Source: Balneola sp. MJW-20
Lineage (GTDB): Bacteria > Bacteroidota > Rhodothermia > Balneolales > Balneolaceae
DNA length: 64,000 bases
Direction: 5' to 3'
NCBI RefSeq assembly: GCF_040811775.1
Contig: NZ_JBFNXW010000003.1
Coordinates: 1 to 64,000 of the forward strand
The notes beneath the pieces were generated by a model that did no database searches, was not told the origin of the DNA, and saw only the letters and a list, made by a program, of their open reading frames with translations. The position numbers and the translations under genes are program-made. Below are positions 34,855 through 44,590 of the stretch, piece after piece. Every line of letters begins with the position of its first letter. Position 1 is the stretch's first letter.

Positions 34855-37440
34855 CTAGTTCGTTGTTGCCCCGCTGATAGTATGACCGAAGAACAGAGCG
34901 TTTGCAAACAATTTATTGGTTCCGTACCAGAAGGCTCTGAAATTCGGGTTATCTGTCATTACGATGACCTGACCTCTTCCATAGCGGCTGATCAGAACTG
35001 CAGCAGTTCCTGCAAGCCTTTCTTCATTCTCTTCCGAGATATACCCACTGGCCAGCGGATCTTCGGTGTAATAAACCGGTGTTGAATAAGGATTATCTCC
35101 TTTTTCAACAAACAGCGTGCTGTTTCTGAATACCGTCAGATCTTCATTGTTAAAACCGTATGCCATTGGATGAGTAAGATCGATCTTCGCATTAAAGATC
35201 GCACCACCAATCACCTGTGCTCCCCGGTCATTTCCGGCCATGATATATGGGCGCTGTTCTGTTTCCATTTCCTCTTCGCTGTCATCGCTATCCCCGGTGG
35301 CATATTCAAAATTAGCCAGACCGTTTCTCTTGGCCCAGGTTATGCCATATTTATAGGTAACCAGGACTCCTCCTTCGCGGACCCAGCTTTTTATATTTTC
35401 AGCCGCTCCTTCTGAAAGACTACCGTAGCTTCCGGTCATTACAATAGTATTGTAACGAGAGAGGTCGGCTCTCCCCACATTATCCGTGGTTAGCATTGTC
35501 AGCGGCATATGATATCGCTGGTCCAGCAGGTGCCATACTTCACCCACTTCATAAGAAGTAGATCCCGGTCCTCCTACAATGGCTACTTTCGGATCCCTCA
35601 TAGATTCAAAATTATTGGAGCCGAGGTCAATACCACTTGAGGTAAGCCCGGTTGACAGGTCATAAACTTTGATGCCATCTTCTTCTGCAATAGTCTGAAC
35701 GATTTCATGGATCGCATCAGGGTTGTCCTGAATTCCCAGCGGGACCATCACGGTTCCGTAATCGAATTCTTTTGCCCCTTCTTCGGTAACTGCCGTAAAT
35801 GGCAGTGATGCTACTCTTACCCTGGCACCGGCCGAAAGTAATCGGTAAGCTGCTCTTGGGGCATAATATTCGTCCCATTCAAAAGCATAAGCATATTCAC
35901 TCTGACCACCTATCAACTCTCCTTCCAGTGGAGTTCCTACTTCAAAAGCCGCGCCCATCATATCTGAATCGAACTGACGGGAGCCCAGTTCTTCAAAAGG
36001 CAAATTGAAGGCCATTGGCAAGGTCCAGGCAGATACATCGTAGAAAAGGCTGTCTGTAAAAGTGGTTCTCCGCTCAAAAATGGCGGTGATCAGCTTGTAC
36101 TGCTGTTGATTAGTCGGAACCACATAGGATCTGCCGGCTTCGAAGTCACCATAATTTTCAGAAAGCTCATAAACATTGATCTGATGCCTGCTCAGGAGTT
36201 CCGCCAGTGAGTTTGTTCTGGCGTGATCCGCAGATTCACCAAACACATAAGCTTTAATGGAAGCTGATCCTGCTTCATCCGCTGCATTCTTGTAGAAGTT
36301 TCTCTGGCTGGCAAGCATTTCTTCACGCAGACTATTTGCTGCTTTCAGTGTGGAAAGAGATGTGGTAAACTGGTTTCTGATCGTGAAAGGAAAGGTCAGA
36401 AGACCATTATCTGATTCCTGAACATGCCCTCTTGAAGAAGCCTGCTCAAAAAGGATTCCGATCGATCCATTTACATCCGGGTAGGTTGATCCTTTTCCAT
36501 AATAGAAATCATCATAACTTTCTTTAGAGTAATAAAGAGAGCGGATCTCATCCAGCGCATCGGCATGGTATTCTGCGATCGCCCCGGTCAGGTCCTGATT
36601 GATCTGAGGTGTCAGCGGGTGTGTTCTGGAAGGAATACCCGGCTGAAAGAAAAAGGTCGAGTTGGTTCCCATCTCATGATGATCGGTCAAGACATTAGGC
36701 TTCCACTCATGAAATTTCTGAATTCTTCCCTTACTCTCGGGATGCTGCAGCAGCAACCAGTCTCTGTTCAGGTCAAACCAATAGTGATTGGTTCTTCCAC
36801 CCGGCCACTCTTCATCATACTCCCGGCTGTTTGGGTCACTGACAAGTACATTCTTACTCTTATTGGTATTAGCCCAGTGAGCAAAGCGGTTAAGCCCGTC
36901 TGGGTTAATGCTTGGATCAACCAGGATCACCGTATTTTGCATCATCTCATCAATTTCAGGGCCCTGTGCGGCAGCCAGATAATAAACGACTGCCAGAGAG
37001 GAGTTAGCGCCACTTGGTTCATTTCCGTGTACACTATAACCCATCCATACAACCGCAGGCATAGACGAAATATCGAGATCATCAGATCGTGCAGCATCGG
37101 TCAGCTGAACATGATTCTCTTTGATCTCATCAATATTGGAGTGATTGCCCGGAGAAGTGATGGTCAGTAATAAAAGCGGTCTGTTCTCATATGTGCGTGC
37201 ATACTCTGTAATTGTGATACGGTCAGAGGCTTCAGCTACAGCATACATATACTTAACCAACTGATCATGGCGCACATGCCATTCTCCCACTTCCATATCA
37301 ATCACCTCTTTCGGTGTTGGAATTGAGGAATTATAAGTTACATTATCAGGCAGATAATAATCCAAGGTCACTGGTTCTACCTGGGCAAATGCTGTTGCAC
37401 TCAGCAGGAAACAGAGAAAAAATCCAATAGTTGCTTTCAT
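34855..37440 (-). CDS. M14 family zinc carboxypeptidase, secreted
   Basis: An 861-residue protein with a signal peptide (1-19, cleavage near AFA-Q). The M14 domain (about 45-330) has the zinc motif SVHGNEPSG, the substrate-binding stretch DPSINPDGLNRF and the third ligand region LTDHHEMG. The rest contains a glutamine-amidotransferase-like region (about 560-700) as in many large Bacteroidota M14 peptidases. It probably trims peptides in the periplasm or outside. It diverges from the Nramp-like gene. Confidence 0.87.
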   Translation of the reverse strand: MKATIGFFLCFLLSATAFAQVEPVTLDYYLPDNVTYNSSIPTPKEVIDMEVGEWHVRHDQLVKYMYAVAEASDRITITEYARTYENRPLLLLTITSPGNHSNIDEIKENHVQLTDAARSDDLDISSMPAVVWMGYSVHGNEPSGANSSLAVVYYLAAAQGPEIDEMMQNTVILVDPSINPDGLNRFAHWANTNKSKNVLVSDPNSREYDEEWPGGRTNHYWFDLNRDWLLLQHPESKGRIQKFHEWKPNVLTDHHEMGTNSTFFFQPGIPSRTHPLTPQINQDLTGAIAEYHADALDEIRSLYYSKESYDDFYYGKGSTYPDVNGSIGILFEQASSRGHVQESDNGLLTFPFTIRNQFTTSLSTLKAANSLREEMLASQRNFYKNAADEAGSASIKAYVFGESADHARTNSLAELLSRHQINVYELSENYGDFEAGRSYVVPTNQQQYKLITAIFERRTTFTDSLFYDVSAWTLPMAFNLPFEELGSRQFDSDMMGAAFEVGTPLEGELIGGQSEYAYAFEWDEYYAPRAAYRLLSAGARVRVASLPFTAVTEEGAKEFDYGTVMVPLGIQDNPDAIHEIVQTIAEEDGIKVYDLSTGLTSSGIDLGSNNFESMRDPKVAIVGGPGSTSYEVGEVWHLLDQRYHMPLTMLTTDNVGRADLSRYNTIVMTGSYGSLSEGAAENIKSWVREGGVLVTYKYGITWAKRNGLANFEYATGDSDDSEEEMETEQRPYIMAGNDRGAQVIGGAIFNAKIDLTHPMAYGFNNEDLTVFRNSTLFVEKGDNPYSTPVYYTEDPLASGYISEENEERLAGTAAVLISRYGRGQVIVMTDNPNFRAFWYGTNKLFANALFFGHTISGATTN

Positions 37441-37537
37441 ATTGTATAAGGTTATTTATTATACGGTGATCATTGAAGACTATTAGCATAGTATATGTAA
37501 ATGAAAAAAGCTTAAAAATCATCATCGTCCCTCAAAT

Positions 37538-38812
37538 ATGTCTGAAATAACATCTGCCGGAAAAAGTACCCTCAAACATGCTCTGGGGCCGGGTCTGATC
37601 CTGGCTGCAGCTGCCGTAGGCGTATCTCATCTCGTTCAGTCTACCCGCGCCGGTGCGGATTATGGTTTTGCGCTGGTATGGGCTGTTTTGCTCGCAAACT
37701 TCTTTAAGTACCCCTTTTTGCAATATGGTCCGCGTTATGCGATCGCAACCCGAAGCAGTATGGTCCAGGGATACCGAAAGCTGGGTAAATGGGCTTTCTG
37801 GGTCTTTGTCATTTTTACCGTAGGTACTATGTTTGCCGTACAGGCTGCGGTCACCATTGTAACGGCATCACTGGCTGCTGAGCTCACCGGAATAGCACTG
37901 AATCCGCTCTTATGGAGTGCAATCATGCTAACGATCTGTATAGCCATTCTTTTTAAAGGGCAGTATTCAGCCCTCGACTCTGCCATTAAGGTGATCATGG
38001 TGGTTCTGACCATTTCCACAATCATAGCAGTTGTAGTTGCTCTGTTAAAGACCGGCACTACCGACTGGAGTACTTCTCCTGAGGTCTGGAGTGTTACCGG
38101 AGTTTCCTTTCTCATCGCATTGATGGGGTGGATGCCCATTCCGATCGATGGTGCTGCCTGGCATTCCTTATGGACCATGGAAAGAGTTAAACAGACCCGT
38201 CATCAGCCGGAGCTCAAAGAATCCCTCATCGATTTCAATATTGGTTATATTGGGGCTGCTTTTCTTTCACTGATCTTTCTCACTCTGGGGGCATTGGTCA
38301 TGTTCGGTTCTGAGGTGGAGTTTGCCGGAAGCGGAAGCGCCTTTGCCAGCCAGCTGATCAGTTTATATACCGAAACCCTGGGCGACTGGGCCTATTGGAT
38401 CATCATCATTTGTGCTTTTACTACGATGTTCAGTACCACCATAACTGTTACAGATGCCTATCCCAGGGTTTCATCAGAGATCCTTCGGGTGATACGGGAA
38501 GACAAAGATCAGAATCGATCCACCTCCTTCTTCAGTAATTACCGCGGATTGCTGATCCTTATTTCATTGTGTTCTCTCTTTCTGTTGTTCATTACCGGAA
38601 GTCAGTTCACTTTCATGGTGGATTTTGCCACTACCTTGTCTTTTCTGACCGCTCCGGTTCTGGCCTTCCTGAATTATCGTCTGGTGACCGATCACCATAT
38701 AAATGAAGAGTATCAACCAAAAAAATGGTTACGAATTCTTAGCTGGGGAGGTATTATCTTCCTTTCTGTATTCGCACTTATATTCATTTACTGGAAATTC
38801 TTTGTTGGTTGA
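37538..38812 (+). CDS. Nramp-related membrane transporter with altered metal motif
   Basis: A 424-residue inner-membrane protein with about eleven helices. The opening GPGLILAAAAVGVSHLVQS followed by AGADYGF aligns with the first helix of Nramp metal transporters, but the metal-binding DPGN is GVSH here. The matching site in helix 6, normally with MPH, reads MPIPIDG. Known Nramp relatives without DPGN differ in substrate, so manganese or iron transport should not be assumed. Its 3' end overlaps or abuts the next gene. Confidence 0.75.
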   Translation: MSEITSAGKSTLKHALGPGLILAAAAVGVSHLVQSTRAGADYGFALVWAVLLANFFKYPFLQYGPRYAIATRSSMVQGYRKLGKWAFWVFVIFTVGTMFAVQAAVTIVTASLAAELTGIALNPLLWSAIMLTICIAILFKGQYSALDSAIKVIMVVLTISTIIAVVVALLKTGTTDWSTSPEVWSVTGVSFLIALMGWMPIPIDGAAWHSLWTMERVKQTRHQPELKESLIDFNIGYIGAAFLSLIFLTLGALVMFGSEVEFAGSGSAFASQLISLYTETLGDWAYWIIIICAFTTMFSTTITVTDAYPRVSSEILRVIREDKDQNRSTSFFSNYRGLLILISLCSLFLLFITGSQFTFMVDFATTLSFLTAPVLAFLNYRLVTDHHINEEYQPKKWLRILSWGGIIFLSVFALIFIYWKFFVG

Positions 38813-39491
38813 TAAACCCTTGCGTTCGTTTTTTAAAATATTCTTACCCCCGAGAGAAGCTTTTAATACCTGGTCTCATTTGCTTGGAGCAATCGTTGCA
38901 GTCATATGGACCTTTTTTCTGATCCTTAAAGCTGATGGGGCTGATACCGGTGAAATGGCAGCCTACTGGATCTATGGTATATCCGTTGTTCTCATGTTCT
39001 GGTCCAGTGCTCTGTATCACACCTTGAACGCCCCTGATAATGTTCTTGAGCATTTTCGTCGTTTCGATCATATACTGATCTATGTGGTGATCGCCGGGTC
39101 CTACACACCTACCTGCGCTATACCGCTGGAAGGTCCCTGGGCCCGCTGGATGCTGATCGGAATCTGGTCTTTCGCGATTTTGGGCATTCTCAAAAAGACT
39201 CTCTGGATGAACGCTCCACGATGGTTTTCAACCGCCCTGTATCTGCTAATGGGCTGGGTTGCATTGATTCTCTTTCCTATGATCTGGGATATATTACCCC
39301 ATGCATTTACCTACTGGATCATTATCGGAGGACTTTTTTATACGATAGGAGCAGTGATCTACGGAATCAGAAAACCCAATCCGATACCCGGCCATTTTGG
39401 CTTTCATGAGATCTGGCATTTGTTTGTTTTGGGTGGCGCTTTTTCTCATTTTTGGGCAATCTATCAGTATCTACCCGGTTTTAACAGTTGA
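38805..39491 (+). CDS. Hemolysin III / TrhA family membrane protein
   Basis: A seven-helix protein of about 228 residues. No ATG is well placed; TTG at 38805 (or 38802, 38820), coupled to the TGA of the Nramp-like gene at 38810-38812, is the likely start. Family residues are visible: NTWSHLLGA near the N-terminus, SALYHTL, RRFDHILIYVVIAGSYTP and the C-terminal HEIWHLFVLGGAFSHFW. These His/Asp/Ser residues form the putative metal hydrolase site of the PAQR/hemolysin III group. Physiological role unsettled. Confidence 0.85.
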   Translation: MVDKPLRSFFKIFLPPREAFNTWSHLLGAIVAVIWTFFLILKADGADTGEMAAYWIYGISVVLMFWSSALYHTLNAPDNVLEHFRRFDHILIYVVIAGSYTPTCAIPLEGPWARWMLIGIWSFAILGILKKTLWMNAPRWFSTALYLLMGWVALILFPMIWDILPHAFTYWIIIGGLFYTIGAVIYGIRKPNPIPGHFGFHEIWHLFVLGGAFSHFWAIYQYLPGFNS

Positions 39492-39493
39492 TT

Positions 39494-42448
39494 ATGAAAC
39501 AACTCTTTAAGTGTATTACCCTGCTATTCCTGATCCCGGTTTTCTTTACAGAAGCTTTTGCACAGGATCAGCTGAGTGAGATCCAGTTCTATACTACTCA
39601 AAACAGACCTGCGGGACTTAACTGGCAGGAGTTAAAAACACCACATTTCCGGATCATCTATCCCGCAGGATATGATTCACTGGCATACCGCTCAGGAGCT
39701 ATACTGGAACAGCAATATCCCTCCGTACAACAACTTGTAGGAGGCAACCTGAAAAACTTTCCGGTCGTCCTTAACTCCTATAATGACCTCTCTAATGGTT
39801 TTGTAACTCCTTATAACTTTCGGACCGAAGTAGACCTTGCTCCTTTTAAAGGTAAAGGGCTTAACCCCCGGTCCGGTGACTGGCTTGAAAATGTGCTGCC
39901 TCATGAACTGGTTCATGCTAACCATGCCAATGTAAAGACCGATGCTTTCAGTATTCCTAATATGATCGGGTGGATCTCTCCCGATATAAGAAGATCGCTT
40001 CATTACTTTGTCCCTTACGGTATGCATGAGGGAATTGCCGTGATCCAGGAATCCGATAATGTATTTCCGGGCGCAGGGCGCGGAAATTATCTTTTATTCA
40101 ACAACCGTTTTAACTCCAATTTTGCCTCCCCAAACCGATGGAATATGGGGCAAAACCTGCAAACCTCGACTTACACCCTTCCCTATAATCGGCACTATAT
40201 TTCCGGATATACATTTATGGACTGGCTGCAGAGCACCTATGGAGAAGATATCATCAAAGAATCCATCAATTTCCATTACGAGTATTTCTATCTCGGATAT
40301 GGATTGTCGCTCAGAAAAACCACGGGGTACTGGCCGGGTGAACTTTATGATCAGTATACTGAGGATATCGCTGAAAGAGAGAATGATCGCCTGAATAGTA
40401 TTGATAACTCCACCGACGATCTTTCACTTATTCTGGATACACCCAAAAAAGGGGAAGAGCTTCATGCTCCCAAGTGGATCAGTAATGATGAGATCCTTTA
40501 TTATGGTGCCTATTATAACAGCAGGATCGGTTTTTACAGACTCAACCTGAGTACCGGAGACTGGTACCTGGAAGACGAACATTTTGCGGTCTCTGACTTC
40601 TATTTTGATATGGACCGCAAAAATAATCAGGTCCTTTACGGCTCCTATCGGGCTAATCCGCTTTATCCGGGTATGTTTGTCATGGATCTTTCTGTACTTG
40701 ATCTGAAATCAGGAAAAAGTAAGCGTCTGACTAAGAATAAGAGATTACATTCTCCCACCCTTACCAGTACCGGTATCTATGCCCTTCAAACGGATAAATC
40801 ATCCTCACGGATAGTCAGGGTTGGAGAAGAAGGTAATCTGGAAGAGGTGCTCTCGTTTACGGACGCTTATGCGGTATCATTAAAGGCAAATCCCTCCAAC
40901 AGGGATCAGCTTGCCGTAGTGGTTAACCGCCGGGGACAGCAGGCATTGTGGATCACGACTACTTCCGCATTGGCAAATGACCTTAAAAATGACCCGGATA
41001 TTGCTTTGAAGGATGCAAGTGTGGCCGATCCGGAATGGCATCCCGATGGAGACCGGCTGCTTTTCACCGGAGATATTCATCCGGCAATGAATATTTATGA
41101 ATATGTTCTTGACGATCAGCAGGTATATAAGCTCACTTCATCCAGATTCAACGCTTTTGAAGCCTCTTATTCGCCTGACGGATCACGTATCGCATATGTA
41201 ACTCAAAAAGACGATGAACGCAGGCTCGCTGTTCTGAATCAGGAGGACCTTATTCGCGAACCGGTCGACCTTTCAGCAATGTGGACTGATAATGAATTAC
41301 AGAGGTCCATGAACCGTTCTCTTCTTGGTGAAGATGTTAATACTGCGAGCTGGGAGCAGTCTGATTACCGGTCCGGGCTAAGCTGGCTCAAGCCGAGAAT
41401 GATCCTGCCCGTATTAAGGGAGAATGCCGGTACTACACAGGCAGGTGCTCAAATTCAAAGCATTGACCCTCTTTCTTCACAGTCTTATGTGCTGGAATTT
41501 ACAGGCATACAAAACCGACTGTGGTATGACTTTACCTACACTAACCGGACTTTCTTGCCGGGTTTCCGTTTTAATTTCTACTCCGATCCTTCTTTCTTTA
41601 ATATCGGTACTGATAACAACGGAAACTCTCTGAATGTAATGGAAGAAGAGCGTGGTATCAGCGCCTCTGTTCCGTTTAACTATCTTTTCCGTGGAGACAC
41701 AAGATTAACTTCATTCAGTATTGAACCTGAATTCAAAGTGGAACAGGTCCGGTACTTTGATCTGAGTCCCACTGTGATCTCTGATTTTGAAAACCAGTAT
41801 AAGGCGTCCGTATTTTCTCAATTCAATCTGGGAATCTTAAGCAGAAGAAGAGACATTCAGCCCGCTTCCGGGCTTGTTCTTTTCGGTCTTTTTGAAAAAG
41901 GTCTGAATTCAGTAGATGCTGAATTGACCTTCCCAAACGGGGTTTCCGGCACACTGCCGCTACGCGATCGCTGGGCACTCTATGCCGGTAGCTTTTTGTA
42001 TGTCTCTCCATTAAGATCCCTCAATCAGTCCCTTATGCTGGATAGCCGGGTATTGATCCAAAGTGATGCGCTGATCTATAATACTTCTACTATTATACCA
42101 ATGGGTTTCAAAGATAATCCTTTCCCTTCTTATCTCGCTGATGGAAGCGGCTCTAATAACAGCCTGGGTCGATTAAGTACCCGATATACGATCCCACTTT
42201 TTTATCCTGATAACGGGGGACTTACCTTGCCTCTTTATCTGAGCAGTATTTATCTGACCGCATTCAGTCATACGATCACCGATATTAATGATCTGAATTA
42301 TGATTCTATTCTGGATTCCAGCCGAAGCATCTTTGGTGCGGGACTTCATTTTCAGTTCAGGGTTTCAAACGTAGCCTTCGATCTTGGTGTTGGTTTAGCG
42401 TATGAAGCTACCCGTAATGAAACCCAGTTCATTTTCGGCCAATTCTAA
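39494..42448 (+). CDS. Outer-membrane protein combining zinc peptidase-like, propeller and barrel regions
   Basis: A 984-residue protein counted from ATG 39494 (signal about 1-24, cleavage near FAQ). Residues about 45-290 resemble a gluzincin peptidase with H137-E-L-V-H141 and a downstream E in GMHEGIAV. Residues about 310-570 are WD40/TolB-like propeller blades (HAPKWISNDEILYYG, DPEWHPDGDRLLFTG, EASYSPDGSRIAYV). The last about 330 residues alternate in beta-barrel fashion and end with F, as outer-membrane barrels do. Possibly a surface proteolytic or assembly factor. It follows the hemolysin III gene by two bases. Confidence 0.75.
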   Translation: MKQLFKCITLLFLIPVFFTEAFAQDQLSEIQFYTTQNRPAGLNWQELKTPHFRIIYPAGYDSLAYRSGAILEQQYPSVQQLVGGNLKNFPVVLNSYNDLSNGFVTPYNFRTEVDLAPFKGKGLNPRSGDWLENVLPHELVHANHANVKTDAFSIPNMIGWISPDIRRSLHYFVPYGMHEGIAVIQESDNVFPGAGRGNYLLFNNRFNSNFASPNRWNMGQNLQTSTYTLPYNRHYISGYTFMDWLQSTYGEDIIKESINFHYEYFYLGYGLSLRKTTGYWPGELYDQYTEDIAERENDRLNSIDNSTDDLSLILDTPKKGEELHAPKWISNDEILYYGAYYNSRIGFYRLNLSTGDWYLEDEHFAVSDFYFDMDRKNNQVLYGSYRANPLYPGMFVMDLSVLDLKSGKSKRLTKNKRLHSPTLTSTGIYALQTDKSSSRIVRVGEEGNLEEVLSFTDAYAVSLKANPSNRDQLAVVVNRRGQQALWITTTSALANDLKNDPDIALKDASVADPEWHPDGDRLLFTGDIHPAMNIYEYVLDDQQVYKLTSSRFNAFEASYSPDGSRIAYVTQKDDERRLAVLNQEDLIREPVDLSAMWTDNELQRSMNRSLLGEDVNTASWEQSDYRSGLSWLKPRMILPVLRENAGTTQAGAQIQSIDPLSSQSYVLEFTGIQNRLWYDFTYTNRTFLPGFRFNFYSDPSFFNIGTDNNGNSLNVMEEERGISASVPFNYLFRGDTRLTSFSIEPEFKVEQVRYFDLSPTVISDFENQYKASVFSQFNLGILSRRRDIQPASGLVLFGLFEKGLNSVDAELTFPNGVSGTLPLRDRWALYAGSFLYVSPLRSLNQSLMLDSRVLIQSDALIYNTSTIIPMGFKDNPFPSYLADGSGSNNSLGRLSTRYTIPLFYPDNGGLTLPLYLSSIYLTAFSHTITDINDLNYDSILDSSRSIFGAGLHFQFRVSNVAFDLGVGLAYEATRNETQFIFGQF

Positions 42449-42463
42449 TATGAAATTATCCAT

Positions 42464-43009
42464 ATGACAAAGCACCTCTCATTATTACTGATAAGTCTAC
42501 TGATCATTTCCTGTCAGGGTAATGAGAATAACGGAGACGACCTTAGTCCGGGTAACCGTAAAAGCCCGATAGCTATTACTTCCGTAAAAAATAATGGTAC
42601 TTATATCAAAGTAGTATATGGTCAGCCTTATCGAAACGGTCGTGATATTTTTGGCGACCTGGTTCCTTATGGAGAAGTATGGAGAACCGGTGCTAATGAA
42701 GCCACTGAGATCACAATTACGGAAACAATTCTCGTGGGTGAGGAAGCGGTGCAGGCCGGAACCTACAGCTTATTCAGTATCCCTGGTGAAAATGAATGGA
42801 CCATCATTCTAAACAGTACGCTGGGTCAATGGGGTGCTTTCGACTATAATCAGGATACCGACTATAAACGGATCATTTTTCCTGTTAAATCAATTGAAGA
42901 TCCGGTAGAATCTTTCTCCATCAGTTTCAGTGATGTGAATTTGAACAGAACTATTATGTCTCTCAAATGGGATACGGTTCAGGTTGATATCCCGATCCGT
43001 TTTTACTGA
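42464..43009 (+). CDS. DUF2911 family lipoprotein
   Basis: A 181-residue lipoprotein with lipobox LIISC (C17). The DUF2911 domain spans about 38-150, with VKVVYGQPYRNGR-like and GEVWRTGANEATEI blocks and YSLFSIPGENEWTIILN. The family is common in this phylum group and has no known function. It is 15 bp after the propeller/barrel gene and probably co-transcribed. Confidence 0.85.
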   Translation: MTKHLSLLLISLLIISCQGNENNGDDLSPGNRKSPIAITSVKNNGTYIKVVYGQPYRNGRDIFGDLVPYGEVWRTGANEATEITITETILVGEEAVQAGTYSLFSIPGENEWTIILNSTLGQWGAFDYNQDTDYKRIIFPVKSIEDPVESFSISFSDVNLNRTIMSLKWDTVQVDIPIRFY

Positions 43010-43018
43010 TCAGATGAT

Positions 43019-43363
43019 CTATTTACTGACCAGGCTAAGCAGTTCTTCCGGAACATCTATTTCCATTCTCAATACCTGAAGTGCATGAGTCTTTCCCTGA
43101 GCATCCAGCTTTAATGATACCGTTCCTCCACCTCCCAGGCTTTCATTCAACAGAAAATTGAGGGCACCGATATTAGGAAGTTCATATCGTTCAACCTCCC
43201 CTTTGCAAACATGCTTCATATGATCTTTTACACGGGCAGCTGTGAGTTCTTTTTCAAGAAAGGGATAAATATCCGGATGGCGTGCTATGATCCCTACGTT
43301 TGAACCGTTTCCTTTATCTCCGCTTCTTCCGTGTGCGATCTCGATCAGTTTTACAACAGGCAT
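43019..43363 (-). CDS. Stand-alone AtuA-like C-terminal domain protein
   Basis: A 114-residue protein matching the ferredoxin-fold C-terminal domain of AtuA/DUF1446 proteins: LIEIAHGRSGDKGNGSNVGI, VERYELPNIGALNFLL and LGGGGTVSLKLDAQGKT. In the full-length family this follows a larger catalytic-like domain; here it is alone. The role in acyclic terpene or acyl-CoA breakdown is known only for some relatives. Confidence 0.8.
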   Translation of the reverse strand: MPVVKLIEIAHGRSGDKGNGSNVGIIARHPDIYPFLEKELTAARVKDHMKHVCKGEVERYELPNIGALNFLLNESLGGGGTVSLKLDAQGKTHALQVLRMEIDVPEELLSLVSK

Positions 43364-43415
43364 TCTATATCAATAGGTCAGTTAAATGGTACGGGTGAAT
43401 ATACGGTCTATGTAC

Positions 43416-43547
43416 TTAGTCTGACAAATAATAAACGATGGTGGATACAACCCTTACATTTTTTATATGCGGATTGTTCTGATCTCTCGCAGTGATTGTG
43501 AACTGACCCTGATAGGCTGTCTGTTGACCAAATTTATTCTCTGTCAT
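43416..43547 (-). CDS. Small 43-aa protein
   Basis: A short frame with a good AGGGAGA ribosome-binding site before ATG 43547, ending at TAA 43416. The product starts MTENKFGQQTAYQGQF and ends IVYYLSD, with an alternating polar/hydrophobic pattern. No family recognised. The strong Shine-Dalgarno site and same orientation as neighbours support a real gene. Confidence 0.5.
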   Translation of the reverse strand: MTENKFGQQTAYQGQFTITARDQNNPHIKNVRVVSTIVYYLSD

Positions 43548-43571
43548 GTCTGATTCTCCCTCTATTTTCTA

Positions 43572-44186
43572 CTAGAATACTACAGCGCTGTCTTTATGCA
43601 ATAACCAACCGGTTAAACTGTATCTGGGTACATTTGTTTTCAGAACTTCATGTTCGATCACATCAGACTTAAAAAGTAGCAGCCTTCGTGCCACAGGTGG
43701 AATTTTTATTTCCTTTTCAAATCCGTGTATTAACAATTCTCCCCCGTCACCTTCCTTCCAGTGTTCATTGAGGTAGATGAGCACCGTGATCAAACGGTTA
43801 TTTCGACCGGTAAACTGATCCAGGTGTTTATCATAATGAGATCCAGCCGGGTATTTGGCAATATGGAATTCGGATGCAGCCAGACTCAGAAAACAGAACC
43901 TCCGCAGCTTTTCCTGCAGCTCAGTCATCAGGTTAAAAAAAACGGATATCTGCTGGTCACGATCTTCATCCAGCCAATAAATAAAGTCTCCGCGTACCTC
44001 CGGTTTTACCGTGAAGTCATCTGTTGAACCTATCCCGGCTTTTTTAAGCTTATCGTTTTCTTCAGCAGACCTGAAAAAACTCATGACCGAAGAGAACATT
44101 TCTTCGCTGATAAAATCATCGACAACAACGAAGTCTTTTTCTGCGAGTTCGTCCAGCCATTCTAACCACTGATCATCACTGAACAT
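43572..44186 (-). CDS. 2-oxoglutarate/Fe(II) oxygenase, prolyl 4-hydroxylase type
   Basis: A 204-residue dioxygenase. The iron triad is H121-x-D123 in HYDKHLDQF and H179 in VIEHEVL, with R188 (PRYSLTGW) binding the 2-oxoglutarate carboxylate. The double-stranded beta-helix spans about 105-200. Such proteins hydroxylate proline in proteins, sometimes in translation factors or ribosomal proteins; the substrate here is unknown. Confidence 0.88.
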   Translation of the reverse strand: MFSDDQWLEWLDELAEKDFVVVDDFISEEMFSSVMSFFRSAEENDKLKKAGIGSTDDFTVKPEVRGDFIYWLDEDRDQQISVFFNLMTELQEKLRRFCFLSLAASEFHIAKYPAGSHYDKHLDQFTGRNNRLITVLIYLNEHWKEGDGGELLIHGFEKEIKIPPVARRLLLFKSDVIEHEVLKTNVPRYSLTGWLLHKDSAVVF

Positions 44187-44328
44187 ATATGGTATCCCTT
44201 ACATTATGGTATGAAAACAGAATTTAAGGCTAAGTTTATTCATAAAGAACAAACAGGAGCACAAATATTTTCCTCAATAATCCTTACTCTTATTCATACA
44301 TAATAATCCAATTTGTTACACTCCGTTT

Positions 44329-44547
44329 ATGGACCCTGAATTTATGATAAAACTGGTACGCGCACGTATGCCCTATGGTAAATACAAGCACGGCTTTATC
44401 ACCGATCTGCCGGTTCATTATCTGGAGTGGATGGAAAAACAGGGATGGCCTAATGGAATGCTCGGTCAATACCTGGCAACCATGTATGAGATCAAGACCA
44501 ATGGCCTCGATCGTATCCTGGATCCTATAAAAAGAGAGCATCGGTAA
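44329..44547 (+). CDS. DUF3820 family protein
   Basis: A 72-residue protein with the DUF3820 pattern: RARMPYGKYKHGFITDLP, HYLEWMEKQGWP and LGQYLATMYEIKTNGL. Widely conserved, function not established. It is a single plus-strand gene between two minus-strand blocks. Confidence 0.82.
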   Translation: MDPEFMIKLVRARMPYGKYKHGFITDLPVHYLEWMEKQGWPNGMLGQYLATMYEIKTNGLDRILDPIKREHR

Positions 44548-44590
44548 TTATTCTATATCAAAAGAAATGATCTGTAGTTATTGATACAGT

